Shown: in pieces, positions 25,029-34,593 of the stretch
Position numbering within the stretch: position 1 is the stretch's first letter
Layout: every line of letters starts with the position of its first letter
Assembly: GCA_044348005.1 (NCBI GenBank)
Contig: JBIKTR010000007.1
Span: forward strand, 1 to 64,000
Length of the DNA: 64,000 nucleotides
From: JAJTHC01 sp044348005
GTDB lineage: Bacteria > Cyanobacteriota > Vampirovibrionia > Vampirovibrionales > JAJTHC01
Direction: 5' to 3'
Program-made: the position numbers and the translations under genes
The notes under the pieces: generated by a model
The model's database searches: none
The model's input: the letters and a program-made list of their open reading frames with translations, nothing else
Told to the model about the DNA's origin: nothing

Positions 25029-26483
25029 ATGAGCGAACTTGAACAACACCCCCAAACCCCCTTGATCGATGCCTTACTCGCTTATGCCCAGCTTAAACGA
25101 AGGCGTTTTCATGTGCCTGGCCATGGGGGCCAATTTTTTTGGACGGGTGAACTGGCTGAAAAAGCCCACGCACTTGGGTTTCAATCTCACTTATTACAAC
25201 ATGATTTAAGCGAAGTGGAAGGGCTGGATGTTCTTTCCATCCCTGAAGGTGTCATCGCTGAAAGTCAATCGCTAACAGCGTTAAGGTGTGGTGTTTCACG
25301 AAGTTTTTACTTGATCAATGGTGCTTCAGTGGGTTTGCAGTCGGCTTTATTGGCAACCTTTCAGCCTGAAGAACTGGTGTTGATGCCTCGTAACGTGCAT
25401 CGGGCGATTAGCGCGGCAATGGTACTAAGTGGGATTCGCCCTGCTTGGTTTACCCCCACCTGGGAAGAAGCGTGGGGCATTTGGGGTGCGGTTACCCTTG
25501 AACAATTACAAGACGCCTTTGAACAACACCCTGCCGCCAAGGGAATCGTCATTACATCGCCCACTTACGAAGGCATTGTAAGTGATATTCAAGCCATTGC
25601 TCACTGGTGTCAGGCTAAAAATCTGCGTTTGATTGTGGATGAAGCCCACGGTAGCCTCTTTGGCCATGTACCGAGCACTCCTGCTTCTGCGACTCAATTT
25701 CACGGGGTCGATGCCGTGATTCAAAGCTTTCATAAAACCGTGGGTTCTCTGACTCAATCCGCCGTCTTACACCTTCCAGAGGGTTCTTCTCTTTCAGCAG
25801 TTCGCGTGCAAGAAACCTTAAACCACTTGCAAAGTACCAGTCCCAATTACTTGCTATTGGCAAGCTTGGATTTAAGCAGTGCATGGCTTGCGTCTGTAGA
25901 AGGACAAGCCCAACGACAAAGTGTGTGGCGAAACATTAAAGCGCTTCGTCAACGTATTCATGGCATGACGGCCTTTAAACTGCTTGAAACTCCAAAGGCC
26001 AATGCCGATTTAGACAAGATGCGTCTTTACCTACGGCATGCCTATTGCGAAGGGCAACACTGGGCCGAAGCACTGGAGCAACACCACGGACTTTCGTATG
26101 AGCTGGCAAACCCCTATGGGGCCTTATTTATCGCGCAAATGGGTCATACCCCGCCCGATTTTGTCGCTTTTATGCAAGGCTTACAAGCACTGGCCAAATT
26201 ATACCCCAAGCACAAACACCCCTCATTTCAGGGCGATGAAACACCGTTTTTCACACCGATCACCACCCCTGTTCTGCCCACGGTGGACGCTTGCCTTTCA
26301 CCCCGTGACGCCTTTTTTAGTGAGACGACACAACACCCCATAGACGAAAAAATCATTGGGCGTTTGAGTGGAGAAACCATTGTTTCTTGCCCCCCTGGTA
26401 TTCCCGTGTTACTTCGTGGTGAACGCATCCAAGTAGGGCATCTACCGTTTTTAAGCCATCGTGACGTGATTCATCTTTTATAG
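25029..26483 (+). CDS. Orn/Lys/Arg decarboxylase-family PLP enzyme
   Basis: This 484-residue fold-type-I PLP enzyme belongs to the compact branch of basic amino acid decarboxylases (SpeA/LdcC-like in Gram-positives and cyanobacteria). Motifs are KRRRFHVPGHGG at the N-terminus, SFYLINGASVGLQSAL, RNVHRAI, LIVDEAHGSLFGH with the PLP-contacting Asp, and the lysine in VIQSFHKTVGSLTQ. The C-terminal domain carries SCPPGIPVLLRGERI. It probably makes a polyamine precursor by decarboxylating arginine, lysine or ornithine; which one cannot be told from sequence alone. It appears monocistronic. Confidence 0.85.
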   Translation: MSELEQHPQTPLIDALLAYAQLKRRRFHVPGHGGQFFWTGELAEKAHALGFQSHLLQHDLSEVEGLDVLSIPEGVIAESQSLTALRCGVSRSFYLINGASVGLQSALLATFQPEELVLMPRNVHRAISAAMVLSGIRPAWFTPTWEEAWGIWGAVTLEQLQDAFEQHPAAKGIVITSPTYEGIVSDIQAIAHWCQAKNLRLIVDEAHGSLFGHVPSTPASATQFHGVDAVIQSFHKTVGSLTQSAVLHLPEGSSLSAVRVQETLNHLQSTSPNYLLLASLDLSSAWLASVEGQAQRQSVWRNIKALRQRIHGMTAFKLLETPKANADLDKMRLYLRHAYCEGQHWAEALEQHHGLSYELANPYGALFIAQMGHTPPDFVAFMQGLQALAKLYPKHKHPSFQGDETPFFTPITTPVLPTVDACLSPRDAFFSETTQHPIDEKIIGRLSGETIVSCPPGIPVLLRGERIQVGHLPFLSHRDVIHLL

Positions 26484-26618
26484 TGTTTAAAAGATAAAAC
26501 GCGTCATTTTTTCATTTCAGGGCGTCCTTTAAATAAAGGAGGCTTTGCAGAGTCTTTAAATCTCTACCGAAAGAGACACACTGTATGTTTGCCCTGCAAT
26601 GTGGAGCCTTCCTTGCAT

Positions 26619-28388
26619 ATGTCTTTTGAACCAGAAGTCAATCAACTTCATAGCCTTACTCAAGAAGCGATGAATACGCGTGTGAACGAAGCCAAGCAAT
26701 TTTTCAAAACACTCCAACCCGTTGCCTTAGATTTGTACGACAATTTAGAACGATGGCTTCCGTGTATTGAAACCTACCATGCCCTAGAACTTTCAGCTGA
26801 ACACCTTCACACCATTCAAAGTAAAATCAATGATTTAACTCAGGTACTTAAACACGACTATGCGTTTAATGCCATAGAACTTCAAGTGGTTGAAGCCGTC
26901 GCTTCTTGGGGCTTGCCTTTTTTGGAAAAGCAGGGATTCCATGATGCGTTGGATCACAGCATTAAAGTGGCCCTAAGTTCTATTGCCCTATGCCGTTATT
27001 TAGAAGTGCCTCGTTTCTTACAAGCTATGTCTGTTTTAGTGAGTTTGCTTCACGATCCTAAAATCAATGTTAAGTTAGAAGATCAAATGGCGATGTTGGT
27101 GTCGCATCCTTCGTTGGCTTCGGCTTTATTGACGATCTTTCTAAGCCCTGAACATTGTGTTCGTTTAGGGGCTACTTGTATTTTACCTCATTTAGAAGCG
27201 TTGTCGGTTCACTATAAGGTTCCACCGGTTGAATTAGGTGTTTCGGCGGTAAGTGCTTTAATGGAAAACTTAGATTCAGGGTATGTGGTAGAAAATGGGT
27301 TTGTGCGTCATTTAACACAACTTCACCTAGAACGTGGAGTAGAAAAAAATTCGCTTATTTGCCAAGCGACGCCTGAATCTATGGAACATGCCCTAGAACT
27401 GGCTGAATATATTCGCATGCAATACCTCACCCAACTCTTTAGCACCTTTAACACTTACGACAGCACCTGTATTTCGCCGATTGAAGGCATTATATTAGAC
27501 GCTTCAATTCTACAGAATGTTACAAAACAGACGTATATTCGAAGTGGATTTGAACATATTGCCCCCTTGCCTTTGAGTGATGTGTTTACAAGCCACATGC
27601 ACATGAAAAATAGGCATCGTAATTGTGAGATTCTAGGCGCCATTTTAGGCGCTTCCGACAACGGACAGCTTAATGGCTACAAGGTGTTGTCTCAAAGTAT
27701 GGACGATTATATCAGCACCCTTAGAAGACAACTCAATACACCCGCTTCTTCTGTTTTACAACAATGGCATCACGTGTTAAATGAACATAAGCTTAAGCTT
27801 CCTTTTGCGGTAAGTGTAGAACACCTGTGCGCAAAAGGCTCCCCCCAATTGATGATTAACGCTTTTGGCGAACGCGTATGGCGTTCGATTGTTGAAAATT
27901 ATCTGTACCTAAAAGGGAACATCAGTAATTTGGTGGCATTGCATTATGTGGTTCGTGAAGGGGTGGCCTTTTTAGCCAGCATTCAACGTTATTCTGAACA
28001 GGTAGGGTTTGGTCATTTATGCCTAGAATCTCGTTTTGGTGACTTTGTGACGGCCGATTCATGGACGGAATGCCTAGAAGAAATTGCTTATGACGAAGAG
28101 TTTCTTTTCTTATTGTATCGTGAAATGGATCACTGGTTTGAAGGACGCATGATTCAGTGGCCAGAAGAGTTACCCTTAAACAAGGCACACTTTATTGAAA
28201 TTTACAAGAAAGAAACCGTTTTTATAGAAGTGGTTTTACCCTTAATTCCAAATTCACGGCGATTGGGCATGGCAGAAGGCACGGAACACAAATCCAGCCA
28301 TCAGCTAGTGGTTGTGCGCCCTTCTAGTAAGCTAAGTAAGAATCAAGTGATCAATAAGCCCTTGGGCTGGTCGGCTCGTATTATTTAA
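26619..28388 (+). CDS. Large protein with an HD-phosphohydrolase-like segment
   Basis: A 589-residue soluble protein that I cannot assign. Around residues 115-180 it has FHDALDHSIKVALSS, VSLLHDPKIN and MLVSHPSLASALL, a spacing that recalls HD-domain hydrolases (H...HD...D) and HD-GYP proteins, though the usual HDIGK is replaced by HDPKI. The remainder is helical with no further recognised motif; there are no membrane segments. It lies just upstream of fliJ in the same direction and may be flagellar or signalling-related by position. The start is uncertain: ATG 26619 is the most likely, with an earlier in-frame TTG at 26589. A 14-codon ORF (26584-26628) overlaps the start. Confidence 0.6.
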   Translation: MSFEPEVNQLHSLTQEAMNTRVNEAKQFFKTLQPVALDLYDNLERWLPCIETYHALELSAEHLHTIQSKINDLTQVLKHDYAFNAIELQVVEAVASWGLPFLEKQGFHDALDHSIKVALSSIALCRYLEVPRFLQAMSVLVSLLHDPKINVKLEDQMAMLVSHPSLASALLTIFLSPEHCVRLGATCILPHLEALSVHYKVPPVELGVSAVSALMENLDSGYVVENGFVRHLTQLHLERGVEKNSLICQATPESMEHALELAEYIRMQYLTQLFSTFNTYDSTCISPIEGIILDASILQNVTKQTYIRSGFEHIAPLPLSDVFTSHMHMKNRHRNCEILGAILGASDNGQLNGYKVLSQSMDDYISTLRRQLNTPASSVLQQWHHVLNEHKLKLPFAVSVEHLCAKGSPQLMINAFGERVWRSIVENYLYLKGNISNLVALHYVVREGVAFLASIQRYSEQVGFGHLCLESRFGDFVTADSWTECLEEIAYDEEFLFLLYREMDHWFEGRMIQWPEELPLNKAHFIEIYKKETVFIEVVLPLIPNSRRLGMAEGTEHKSSHQLVVVRPSSKLSKNQVINKPLGWSARII

Positions 28389-28531
28389 CAGGCTTGAATG
28401 AAATACACCGAAGGGATGAGGAAACCCCCTACAGAATATGTCACACTAAGGGAAGCCAACACGCTTAATCGTGCTGGTGCGTATTTCACAATGTAGAGAG
28501 AAAAGAGTTAAAGAAAGAGACCCCCTAAGGT

Positions 28532-28966
28532 ATGCCGAAGTCGTATCGCTTTGCATTGCAAAAGGTGATGGATCTAAGAGCAGATGAAGCCCTAAAGGCC
28601 TTACAAATGCTTCAGAAGGAAGAGGCTCAATTGCGTGACTTACAGCAGGCCATGGCAAAAGCACAACAGTGTATTCAAGACGCCTATGACTCTTTTCAAA
28701 AGACGGAAGGCTACGACTACGGCCTGCACTTTCCCCTTTACATTCAAGAACAACGTAATTACCAGGCCAAGCTTTCGCAAGATATTACAAAACAAGAACA
28801 GTGTTGCACACAGGCGAAAGCCACCTATATTGAAGCCAAAATCAAAGAAAAATCATTAGAAAAGTTAAAAACCAAACAATTACAGGTGTGGAAAGCAGAA
28901 GTCGCCTTGCAAGACGCCCGTGAAATGGATGAAATGGGCCTACGTCAATTTCGTCAATCTGTATAA
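28532..28966 (+). CDS. fliJ: Flagellar export chaperone FliJ
   Basis: A 144-residue, almost wholly coiled-coil protein beginning YRFALQKVMDLRADEALKAL, the standard FliJ start. In the family it sits in the centre of the FliI hexamer and helps pass substrates to the export gate. The C-terminal half is Lys/Glu/Gln-rich and helical. Position directly before fliK supports the call, since family identity by eye is weak for such coiled coils. Confidence 0.8.
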   Translation: MPKSYRFALQKVMDLRADEALKALQMLQKEEAQLRDLQQAMAKAQQCIQDAYDSFQKTEGYDYGLHFPLYIQEQRNYQAKLSQDITKQEQCCTQAKATYIEAKIKEKSLEKLKTKQLQVWKAEVALQDAREMDEMGLRQFRQSV

Positions 28967-28979
28967 AGGATGATGTTTA

Positions 28980-30641
28980 ATGTTAAGCACTTTTACCCCT
29001 AGTTCAGAACCCCTTTTAAAGGCGGTTTCTTCCGCCAATAGTGAAGCCTTGGTGGTGAATGGAAAGAACAATTCTTCACCGAATAAGGCTTCTTCTAATG
29101 ATTTTAAATCCGCCCTAAATCAAGCCGAACAACAAGCCCCTCAACAGGCCGAAACGCGGGGCGAACAAGTCAACAGGGCAAACGCTAACAAACGTGAAGC
29201 GAACCATGAAAGCATCCCTGAAAAAGGGGAAAACACCCCATCCCCTGAACAAATAGCGCTTTCCACAACGGTAGAAGCGTCTTTAGCCGTAGAAACAACC
29301 ACACCTTCCACAGGGCAAGAAAATACGGCCGTTTTAAACGTAGAAGCGCTCATGGCGTTCGCTTACGTCACCCCAGTTCCGCCAATGACCCTGGCACTCA
29401 ATGCACCCGTCGAAGAATTAAGCCACTTGCCCACCCCTGAGCCTTCTTTTCAAACGGCTGTAGTAACACCTGTAAATCCTTTAGAACTCACCCCGATTGA
29501 TGAAGTGAACCCAGCGGTTGTAGAAGAAGCTTTAGCGGCGATGAAGCTTCAAGCCAATCAAAAAAGCGTGAGTGTTGACGGTAACGTCTTACAAAACGTC
29601 TCAGAAACTTCCCCATTTTTGAAGCCAGAACTCCCTGTCGCCGAGCAAGTCAACGTCTTAGAAAACGTGCTTCAAGCTTCACCACTGGTGGAAACGCCTT
29701 CTCTTCTTATCAGCACCAACCCCTTGGAAGCCAGTCTAAAAGCAGGGGAACCCTCTAAAGCTCTCCCTGTTTCTGATCAAACTTCAGCAGAAGCCCCTCT
29801 TTCAACTAAAACCTCTAGTGCTGTTGAACAAGGGAGTGCAACCCTTCAAGGAGATTCGACGCAAGAAGACGGGTTGTTGAAAGACGAAAACACCCCGACT
29901 GAAGAAACGGTGATTCTCAATGCCCCTGTGATTGATCCAAGCCTGGCGCCTACGGATGCCTTTACGCCTAAATCGATTGAAGGCGTGTTGAATCAAAACA
30001 TAGTCGAACAAGGGATTCAACCCTTGGGCCTTCAAGTGGTTCGCGGTATTCAATCTGCTTATGACAGTGCTTCTAAAACCATGCAAGTCCAACTTAACCC
30101 AGAAGACTTAGGGCATATGCGCATTCAAATTAAACAAGTGGGAGAAGGGCTAGTTTCTGCGCGCTTGGTGGTGGAACGCCCAGAAGCGGTAGAACAAGTG
30201 AAGACCCAATTGCAAGACTTGCAACGTAGCCTTGAACAGCAGGGCTTGAAAATGGACAAGATCGACATCGTCTTGGCAGGGGCCAATAACCCAAGCAGTT
30301 CTGATTCAAACAAAGAATCTAAAAACGACGGGAAGGAACAAAAGGCCTTTCAAGACAACCCCAGTGGAGGCTTTCAGCAGTCGGCTCAAGAAGAACAGCG
30401 CCAAGCCTTTCAAGAAGATCTTCAAGGTGTAAGTCTTCAAGGTGTAAGTCTTAAAAGCACTTTACCTGTTGAAAATCAAGCTGTGCAAGCACGCTTAGAA
30501 GAATTAAATAGCTTGCGTCAGTCTTACCAAACGTATAAACAACAAAGTCTGCGTGAAAGTCCAGGTGTTTCTACGCCTGAACAACCCAAGAATCAGATCT
30601 TTAGTCCCGTTCAGCAAGCAGGCCTAAATGTCCTTGCTTAA
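28980..30641 (+). CDS. fliK: Flagellar hook-length control protein FliK
   Basis: A 553-residue exported ruler protein that sets hook length and switches export specificity. The first 340 residues are low-complexity, Ser/Pro/Glu/Gln-rich; the C-terminal domain contains QVQLNPEDLGHMRIQIK and VEQVKTQLQDLQRSLEQQG, the typical FliK hook domain. A short internal duplication (LQGVS twice) lies near residue 485. The ATG at 28980 follows an AAAGGA ribosome site and is 13 bases from the fliJ stop, so fliJ-fliK-flgD-flgE form an operon. Confidence 0.88.
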   Translation: MLSTFTPSSEPLLKAVSSANSEALVVNGKNNSSPNKASSNDFKSALNQAEQQAPQQAETRGEQVNRANANKREANHESIPEKGENTPSPEQIALSTTVEASLAVETTTPSTGQENTAVLNVEALMAFAYVTPVPPMTLALNAPVEELSHLPTPEPSFQTAVVTPVNPLELTPIDEVNPAVVEEALAAMKLQANQKSVSVDGNVLQNVSETSPFLKPELPVAEQVNVLENVLQASPLVETPSLLISTNPLEASLKAGEPSKALPVSDQTSAEAPLSTKTSSAVEQGSATLQGDSTQEDGLLKDENTPTEETVILNAPVIDPSLAPTDAFTPKSIEGVLNQNIVEQGIQPLGLQVVRGIQSAYDSASKTMQVQLNPEDLGHMRIQIKQVGEGLVSARLVVERPEAVEQVKTQLQDLQRSLEQQGLKMDKIDIVLAGANNPSSSDSNKESKNDGKEQKAFQDNPSGGFQQSAQEEQRQAFQEDLQGVSLQGVSLKSTLPVENQAVQARLEELNSLRQSYQTYKQQSLRESPGVSTPEQPKNQIFSPVQQAGLNVLA

Positions 30642-30683
30642 TGTTGAAATAATAAACTCCCAAGAAAGAAGGAACCCGACGCG

Positions 30684-31115
30684 ATGGCCTCAGTCACTAA
30701 TTTACAAAACACGTTGAATGTAATGAAAAACAACACCAACAAAGCAAACTATGAAGCAGGGCTTAAAAAGCTCGGCGAAAGCAACATCGACAAAGCCGGC
30801 TTCTTCCAGCTCATGTTGGCACAACTCTCTTCGCAAAATCCGTTGGAACCGACCGACAATACCCAGCAAATGATGCAACAAGCCCAGTACACGCAAATTG
30901 AACAACTTCAACAGCTTAATGCCAACATGAGCCAAAGCAATGCCCTGACTCAAGGGTCGAATTACGTGGGTAAAAACATTACCTATACCCTAAACGGCCA
31001 AACCAAAACAGGCCGAGTGGACAAAGTCGCCTTTGGAAAAGACGGCATTGGCTTGTATGTCAATAATGACGTCATTACCCCTTCACAAGTCACAGAACTT
31101 CGAGCTTCTAACTAA
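30684..31115 (+). CDS. flgD: Flagellar hook assembly scaffold FlgD
   Basis: A 143-residue hook-cap protein required for polymerising FlgE. The conserved N-terminal block is intact: DKAGFFQLMLAQLSSQNPLE followed by PTDNTQQMMQQAQYTQIEQL. The C-terminal part carries GKNITYTLNGQTKTGRVDKV, a minimal version of the FlgD Ig/tudor-like region, making this a short family member. AGAAGGAA precedes the ATG. Confidence 0.92.
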   Translation: MASVTNLQNTLNVMKNNTNKANYEAGLKKLGESNIDKAGFFQLMLAQLSSQNPLEPTDNTQQMMQQAQYTQIEQLQQLNANMSQSNALTQGSNYVGKNITYTLNGQTKTGRVDKVAFGKDGIGLYVNNDVITPSQVTELRASN

Positions 31116-31153
31116 TTAACTCCATTTAACCCAGAAAGAGAGACCCCCCAATA

Positions 31154-32314
31154 ATGACACAAGGTTTATATATTGCCGCTTCAGGAATTCGTGCCAACCA
31201 AACGTCGATTGACGTTATTTCCAACAACATTTCAAACGTCAACACCTCTGCCTTTAAATCTTCTAAAGCCAATTTTGCCACCACCTTTTTACGCACCATT
31301 TCCGCAGGAGGCAGACCCAGTTTAACTCGAGGCGGTTCAAACCCCATTCAAACGGGTTTAGGCACGACCTTGGGTGAAATCAGTACGAATTACTCTCAAG
31401 GCGGTAGCCAATTCACAGGCCGTACTTCGGACATGTTAATTAGTGGTGAAGGCTATTTTGTGACCAAAGATTTAAGTGGCTTTTCACCAGCCGGTACCCC
31501 AAGCGTTTACACGCGAGCAGGTAACTTTAGCCTAGATGCAGACGGATTCTTGGTTACTTCAGCGGGGGACAGATTAGTGGGAAGTTCACTAATTGAAGGC
31601 TCTTCACCTGTAGACACCAATAACATTCAAGTCCCTCGACAAATGAAGGTGGCGAAGTACTTAGATGCTTCAGGCAAAACCATCGCCACATGCATTGGTA
31701 AGTACAATACCGCCAATGCCACTTTTGACGCCTATGCCACCACCAATAGTATTCCTGTAGTCACGACGATTTACGAAAATGCGGATCTCACCACCTTTAA
31801 CGTAGGAGCCACAGGGGCTTTAACCGCGTTCTATTCGAATGGAGACAAACTAACCGCACGAGCCAATCCCGATGCAACCACCAATAAAATGGAACTGGTA
31901 CACGTCACCAATGAAGGGGGAACCTATTCCGCCTTCAACCCTGCTCAAGCCAATGGAAAAACGGGTCAGTTAAGTGGAGCAGATCAAGTCATTCCTGACA
32001 ACGCCACTGGCGGTGACCCGATGGAAGGGATGACTTTACAACTTCAAACCGTGACCTTTACCAACCAAAACGGTTTAATTGCTAAGGAAGGCAATAGCTA
32101 TGTGTCTGGCCCTAACGTTGGGGACTTCTTTTACGGGTCACCTGGTTCGGGGGCGCGTGGACGCATTCAAGCCGGCAGTTTAGAATCTTCTAATGTGGAC
32201 ATGGCCCTAGAGTTTTCAAATCTTGTGGTGGCACAACGAGGCTTAGAAGCGAACAGTCGCATTATTCGTGCGCAAAGTGAAGTTATGCAAAGTATTATTA
32301 ACGCCGTGAATTAA
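31154..32314 (+). CDS. flgE: Flagellar hook protein FlgE
   Basis: A 386-residue rod/hook-family protein. The N-terminus GLYIAASGIRANQTSIDVIS and SNNISNVNTSAFKSS, the middle VYTRAGNFSLDADGFLVTSAG and the C-terminus SNVDMALEFSNLVVAQRGLE are diagnostic of FlgE/FlgF/FlgG proteins. Length and position right after flgD point to the hook subunit rather than a rod protein. It is followed by a terminator, ending the flagellar operon. Confidence 0.88.
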   Translation: MTQGLYIAASGIRANQTSIDVISNNISNVNTSAFKSSKANFATTFLRTISAGGRPSLTRGGSNPIQTGLGTTLGEISTNYSQGGSQFTGRTSDMLISGEGYFVTKDLSGFSPAGTPSVYTRAGNFSLDADGFLVTSAGDRLVGSSLIEGSSPVDTNNIQVPRQMKVAKYLDASGKTIATCIGKYNTANATFDAYATTNSIPVVTTIYENADLTTFNVGATGALTAFYSNGDKLTARANPDATTNKMELVHVTNEGGTYSAFNPAQANGKTGQLSGADQVIPDNATGGDPMEGMTLQLQTVTFTNQNGLIAKEGNSYVSGPNVGDFFYGSPGSGARGRIQAGSLESSNVDMALEFSNLVVAQRGLEANSRIIRAQSEVMQSIINAVN

Positions 32315-32339
32315 AATACACTCACGCCTAAATTAACGT

Positions 32340-32366
32340 AGCGGGAGGATACTGAATCCTCCCGCT
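32340..32366 (+). terminator. Terminator-like hairpin after flgE
   Basis: AGCGGGAGGAT at 32340-32350 and ATCCTCCCGCT at 32356-32366 give an 11-bp GC-rich stem with a five-base loop, followed only by TT. It lies 26 bases after the flgE stop. Confidence 0.75.
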
Positions 32367-32378
32367 TTGCATAGGGTA

Positions 32379-32387
32379 TGTTATAAT
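32379..32387 (+). promoter_or_regulatory. Extended -10 promoter for purE
   Basis: TGTTATAAT, immediately downstream of the flgE terminator and about 65 bases before purE. Confidence 0.55.
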
Positions 32388-32451
32388 GCTTGAACTGATA
32401 CAAAAATACTTTTTTGAACACCTTTTTTAAAGACGAAAGGCACTTCACCCC

Positions 32452-33000
32452 ATGAATGATTCCAACGCCAGTGAACATGACCTTATTTCACTTAAAACCC
32501 CTGCCTTAAGCCACGCACCCCTAATTTCAGTGCTGATGGGGAGCCAAAGCGACTGGGCCACCATGCAACACGCGCACGATCTGCTGAAAGAGTTTGGCAT
32601 ACCCCATGAATGCCTGGTGGTTTCGGCGCATCGCACCCCCAACTGGATGGCTCACGTGGCGGGTAACGCCGAAGATCGTGGTATTCGTGCCATTATTGCT
32701 GGTGCAGGCGGTGCTGCCCACTTACCGGGTATGCTCGCGGCTCAAACCACAGTGCCTGTGCTTGGCGTACCGATTCAGTCAGGGGCGCTTAATGGGCTTG
32801 ATTCTCTCTATTCAATCGTGCAAATGCCTGCTGGGGTGCCTGTGGCGACTTTCGCGATTGGGATCGCTGGAGCCAAAAACGCCGCCTTGTTTGCGGTGGC
32901 TTTACTGGCCAATGAAAATGATTCCTTAAAACAACAACTGCATCGTTTTCGTCAAGAACAAAGTGCTAAAGTACTCAACACCCCGTTGGATGTTTCCTGA
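32452..33000 (+). CDS. purE: N5-carboxyaminoimidazole ribonucleotide mutase
   Basis: A 182-residue purine-biosynthesis enzyme that rearranges N5-CAIR to CAIR. Motifs seen are VLMGSQSDWATMQHA, VVSAHRTPNWM, AIIAGAGGAAHLPGM and VLGVPIQSGALNGLDSL. The first 22 residues are a non-conserved extension before the core. AAAGG precedes the ATG. purK follows after a gap of about 260 bases with its own promoter, so the pair is adjacent but perhaps not one transcript. Confidence 0.94.
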   Translation: MNDSNASEHDLISLKTPALSHAPLISVLMGSQSDWATMQHAHDLLKEFGIPHECLVVSAHRTPNWMAHVAGNAEDRGIRAIIAGAGGAAHLPGMLAAQTTVPVLGVPIQSGALNGLDSLYSIVQMPAGVPVATFAIGIAGAKNAALFAVALLANENDSLKQQLHRFRQEQSAKVLNTPLDVS

Positions 33001-33212
33001 AACACTATAGTGGGGATTAAGCACGCGTCAACGTGGCCAAAATAGGTCATACTGAAACAGAGTGGCTTGTTAAGTTCTTCTAAAAACATGCCAAAGCACC
33101 AAAAAACAATGAAAGTGTGTGTCGAAAAAGGGTATTTTGTGTGTCGGAAATACGTCACTTTTTAATCTGTTTTTTTTGAAAAGGGCTACTTTCTTTTTAT
33201 CTCGTTTGAAGG

Positions 33213-33218
33213 TATACT
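33213..33218 (+). promoter_or_regulatory. Possible -10 for purK
   Basis: TATACT, followed directly by a second AT-rich box (ATAAAA), lies about 45 bases before the chosen purK start. The gap 33001-33263 also contains AACACTATAG near its left end and two GTGTGTCG(A/G)AAA boxes around 33117-33150. Confidence 0.4.
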
Positions 33219-33263
33219 ATAAAACCCGATAGAATCAGTTTTTTGACGAATAAGGTGTTTGAG

Positions 33264-34583
33264 ATGCAATCAGCCCTTCCTACACAAACCTACAGCCAAG
33301 CCGATGCCCAAAAATGGGTGGAAGCACAATTTGCGACGATTTTAGATCCGCAACAGGCCATGCCCCATCATTGTTCAAAAGAATCGCTTGAATTGCACTG
33401 CCCCCTTCGCGAAGACGTGCTTCTCCCCGGTATTCATACCCTTGGCGTGCTGGGCGGGGGCCAACTCGGACGCTACTTCCTCATGGCGGCCAAACAACGG
33501 GGCTATTCCACCGTGTTATGGACACCAGAGCAAACACCGCCCGCCAAAGGCCTTTCAGACAAAGTCATTCACGCCCCGTATGACGATGAAACCGCCTTGG
33601 CCGAGTTTGCCAAAACCGTTGATGCCGTTACCGTTGAATTTGAAGCCGTTCCCATTGCCACCATGCTCGCGCTTGAATCCTTAGGCGTTCGTGTTCGTCC
33701 GGGCAGTCGTGCCATTGCCGTGTGCCAAAACCGCGCCCTAGAACGTGCGTTCTTGGTGGCAAACGGCATTGCCGTAGCACCCCATGTGGTGGTTTACCAT
33801 AAACGTGAACTTGAAATGGCCTTTTTAACCCTAGGGGAACAGCTTTGCATTGTTAAAACCACCCGTTTTGGCTATGACGGCAAGGGCCAGCGCCGCATCA
33901 GTAACCTTGCAGAACTCAAGCAAGCGTGGAAAGATCTTGAAGGCGCGCCTGAGGCCCCCTTGCTACTTGAACATGTGATTGCCTTTAAGCGTGAAGTGTC
34001 TATTCTAATGGCGCGGGGGATTGATGGTTCTCGGCGGAACTACCCGCTGGTTGAAAATCACCACATGAATGGCGTGTTGAATATGTCGTTCATGCCCGCC
34101 CCTGAAACACAAGGGCATACCCTATTAGAAGCGGAAGATATTGCCAAGCGCTTGGTGAAAGCCTTGAATTACGTGGGTATTTTATGTGTGGAGTTTTTTG
34201 AGTTGGAAGACGGCAGCCTGCTGGTGAACGAATTGGCGTCTCGTCCGCATAATTCTGGGCATTTTACCATTGAAGCCTGCCACGTTAGTCAATATCAACA
34301 ACAAGTCAACGCCTTAACAGGCATGCCCCTAGGCAACGCCGAAATGCACGTAAAGGCAGTTGGGCTGATGAATTTGCTCAGCAATCGTTGGAGCAAAGAA
34401 GGCGATTCACCCAATTGGCCCGAACTGCTGTTGCGTTACCCGCGTTTGAGTGTGCATTTGTATGGTAAAAAAGAATTGCGTCCGAATCGAAAAATGGGGC
34501 ATCTTACGCTGACGAAAAAAGATACCTCTATGGTAGAATCCGCCTTTGATGAAATCAATTCACTGCTGACTACTTACGATTAA
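33264..34583 (+). CDS. purK: 5-(carboxyamino)imidazole ribonucleotide synthase
   Basis: A 439-residue ATP-grasp enzyme that carboxylates AIR with bicarbonate and ATP, feeding PurE. The core starts at TLGVLGGGQLGRYFLMAAKQ and includes VTVEFEAVPIATM, VKTTRFGYDGKGQR, EVSILMARG, VEFFELEDGSLLVNELASRP and HNSGHFTIEAC. About 60 residues precede the usual family start; they resemble nothing known to me. The ATG at 33264 has AAGGTG upstream; a TTG at 33243 and GTG at 33255 are in frame. If translation began nearer the core the extension would vanish, but no start with a ribosome site is there. Confidence 0.92.
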   Translation: MQSALPTQTYSQADAQKWVEAQFATILDPQQAMPHHCSKESLELHCPLREDVLLPGIHTLGVLGGGQLGRYFLMAAKQRGYSTVLWTPEQTPPAKGLSDKVIHAPYDDETALAEFAKTVDAVTVEFEAVPIATMLALESLGVRVRPGSRAIAVCQNRALERAFLVANGIAVAPHVVVYHKRELEMAFLTLGEQLCIVKTTRFGYDGKGQRRISNLAELKQAWKDLEGAPEAPLLLEHVIAFKREVSILMARGIDGSRRNYPLVENHHMNGVLNMSFMPAPETQGHTLLEAEDIAKRLVKALNYVGILCVEFFELEDGSLLVNELASRPHNSGHFTIEACHVSQYQQQVNALTGMPLGNAEMHVKAVGLMNLLSNRWSKEGDSPNWPELLLRYPRLSVHLYGKKELRPNRKMGHLTLTKKDTSMVESAFDEINSLLTTYD

Positions 34584-34593
34584 AACGCGTGCC

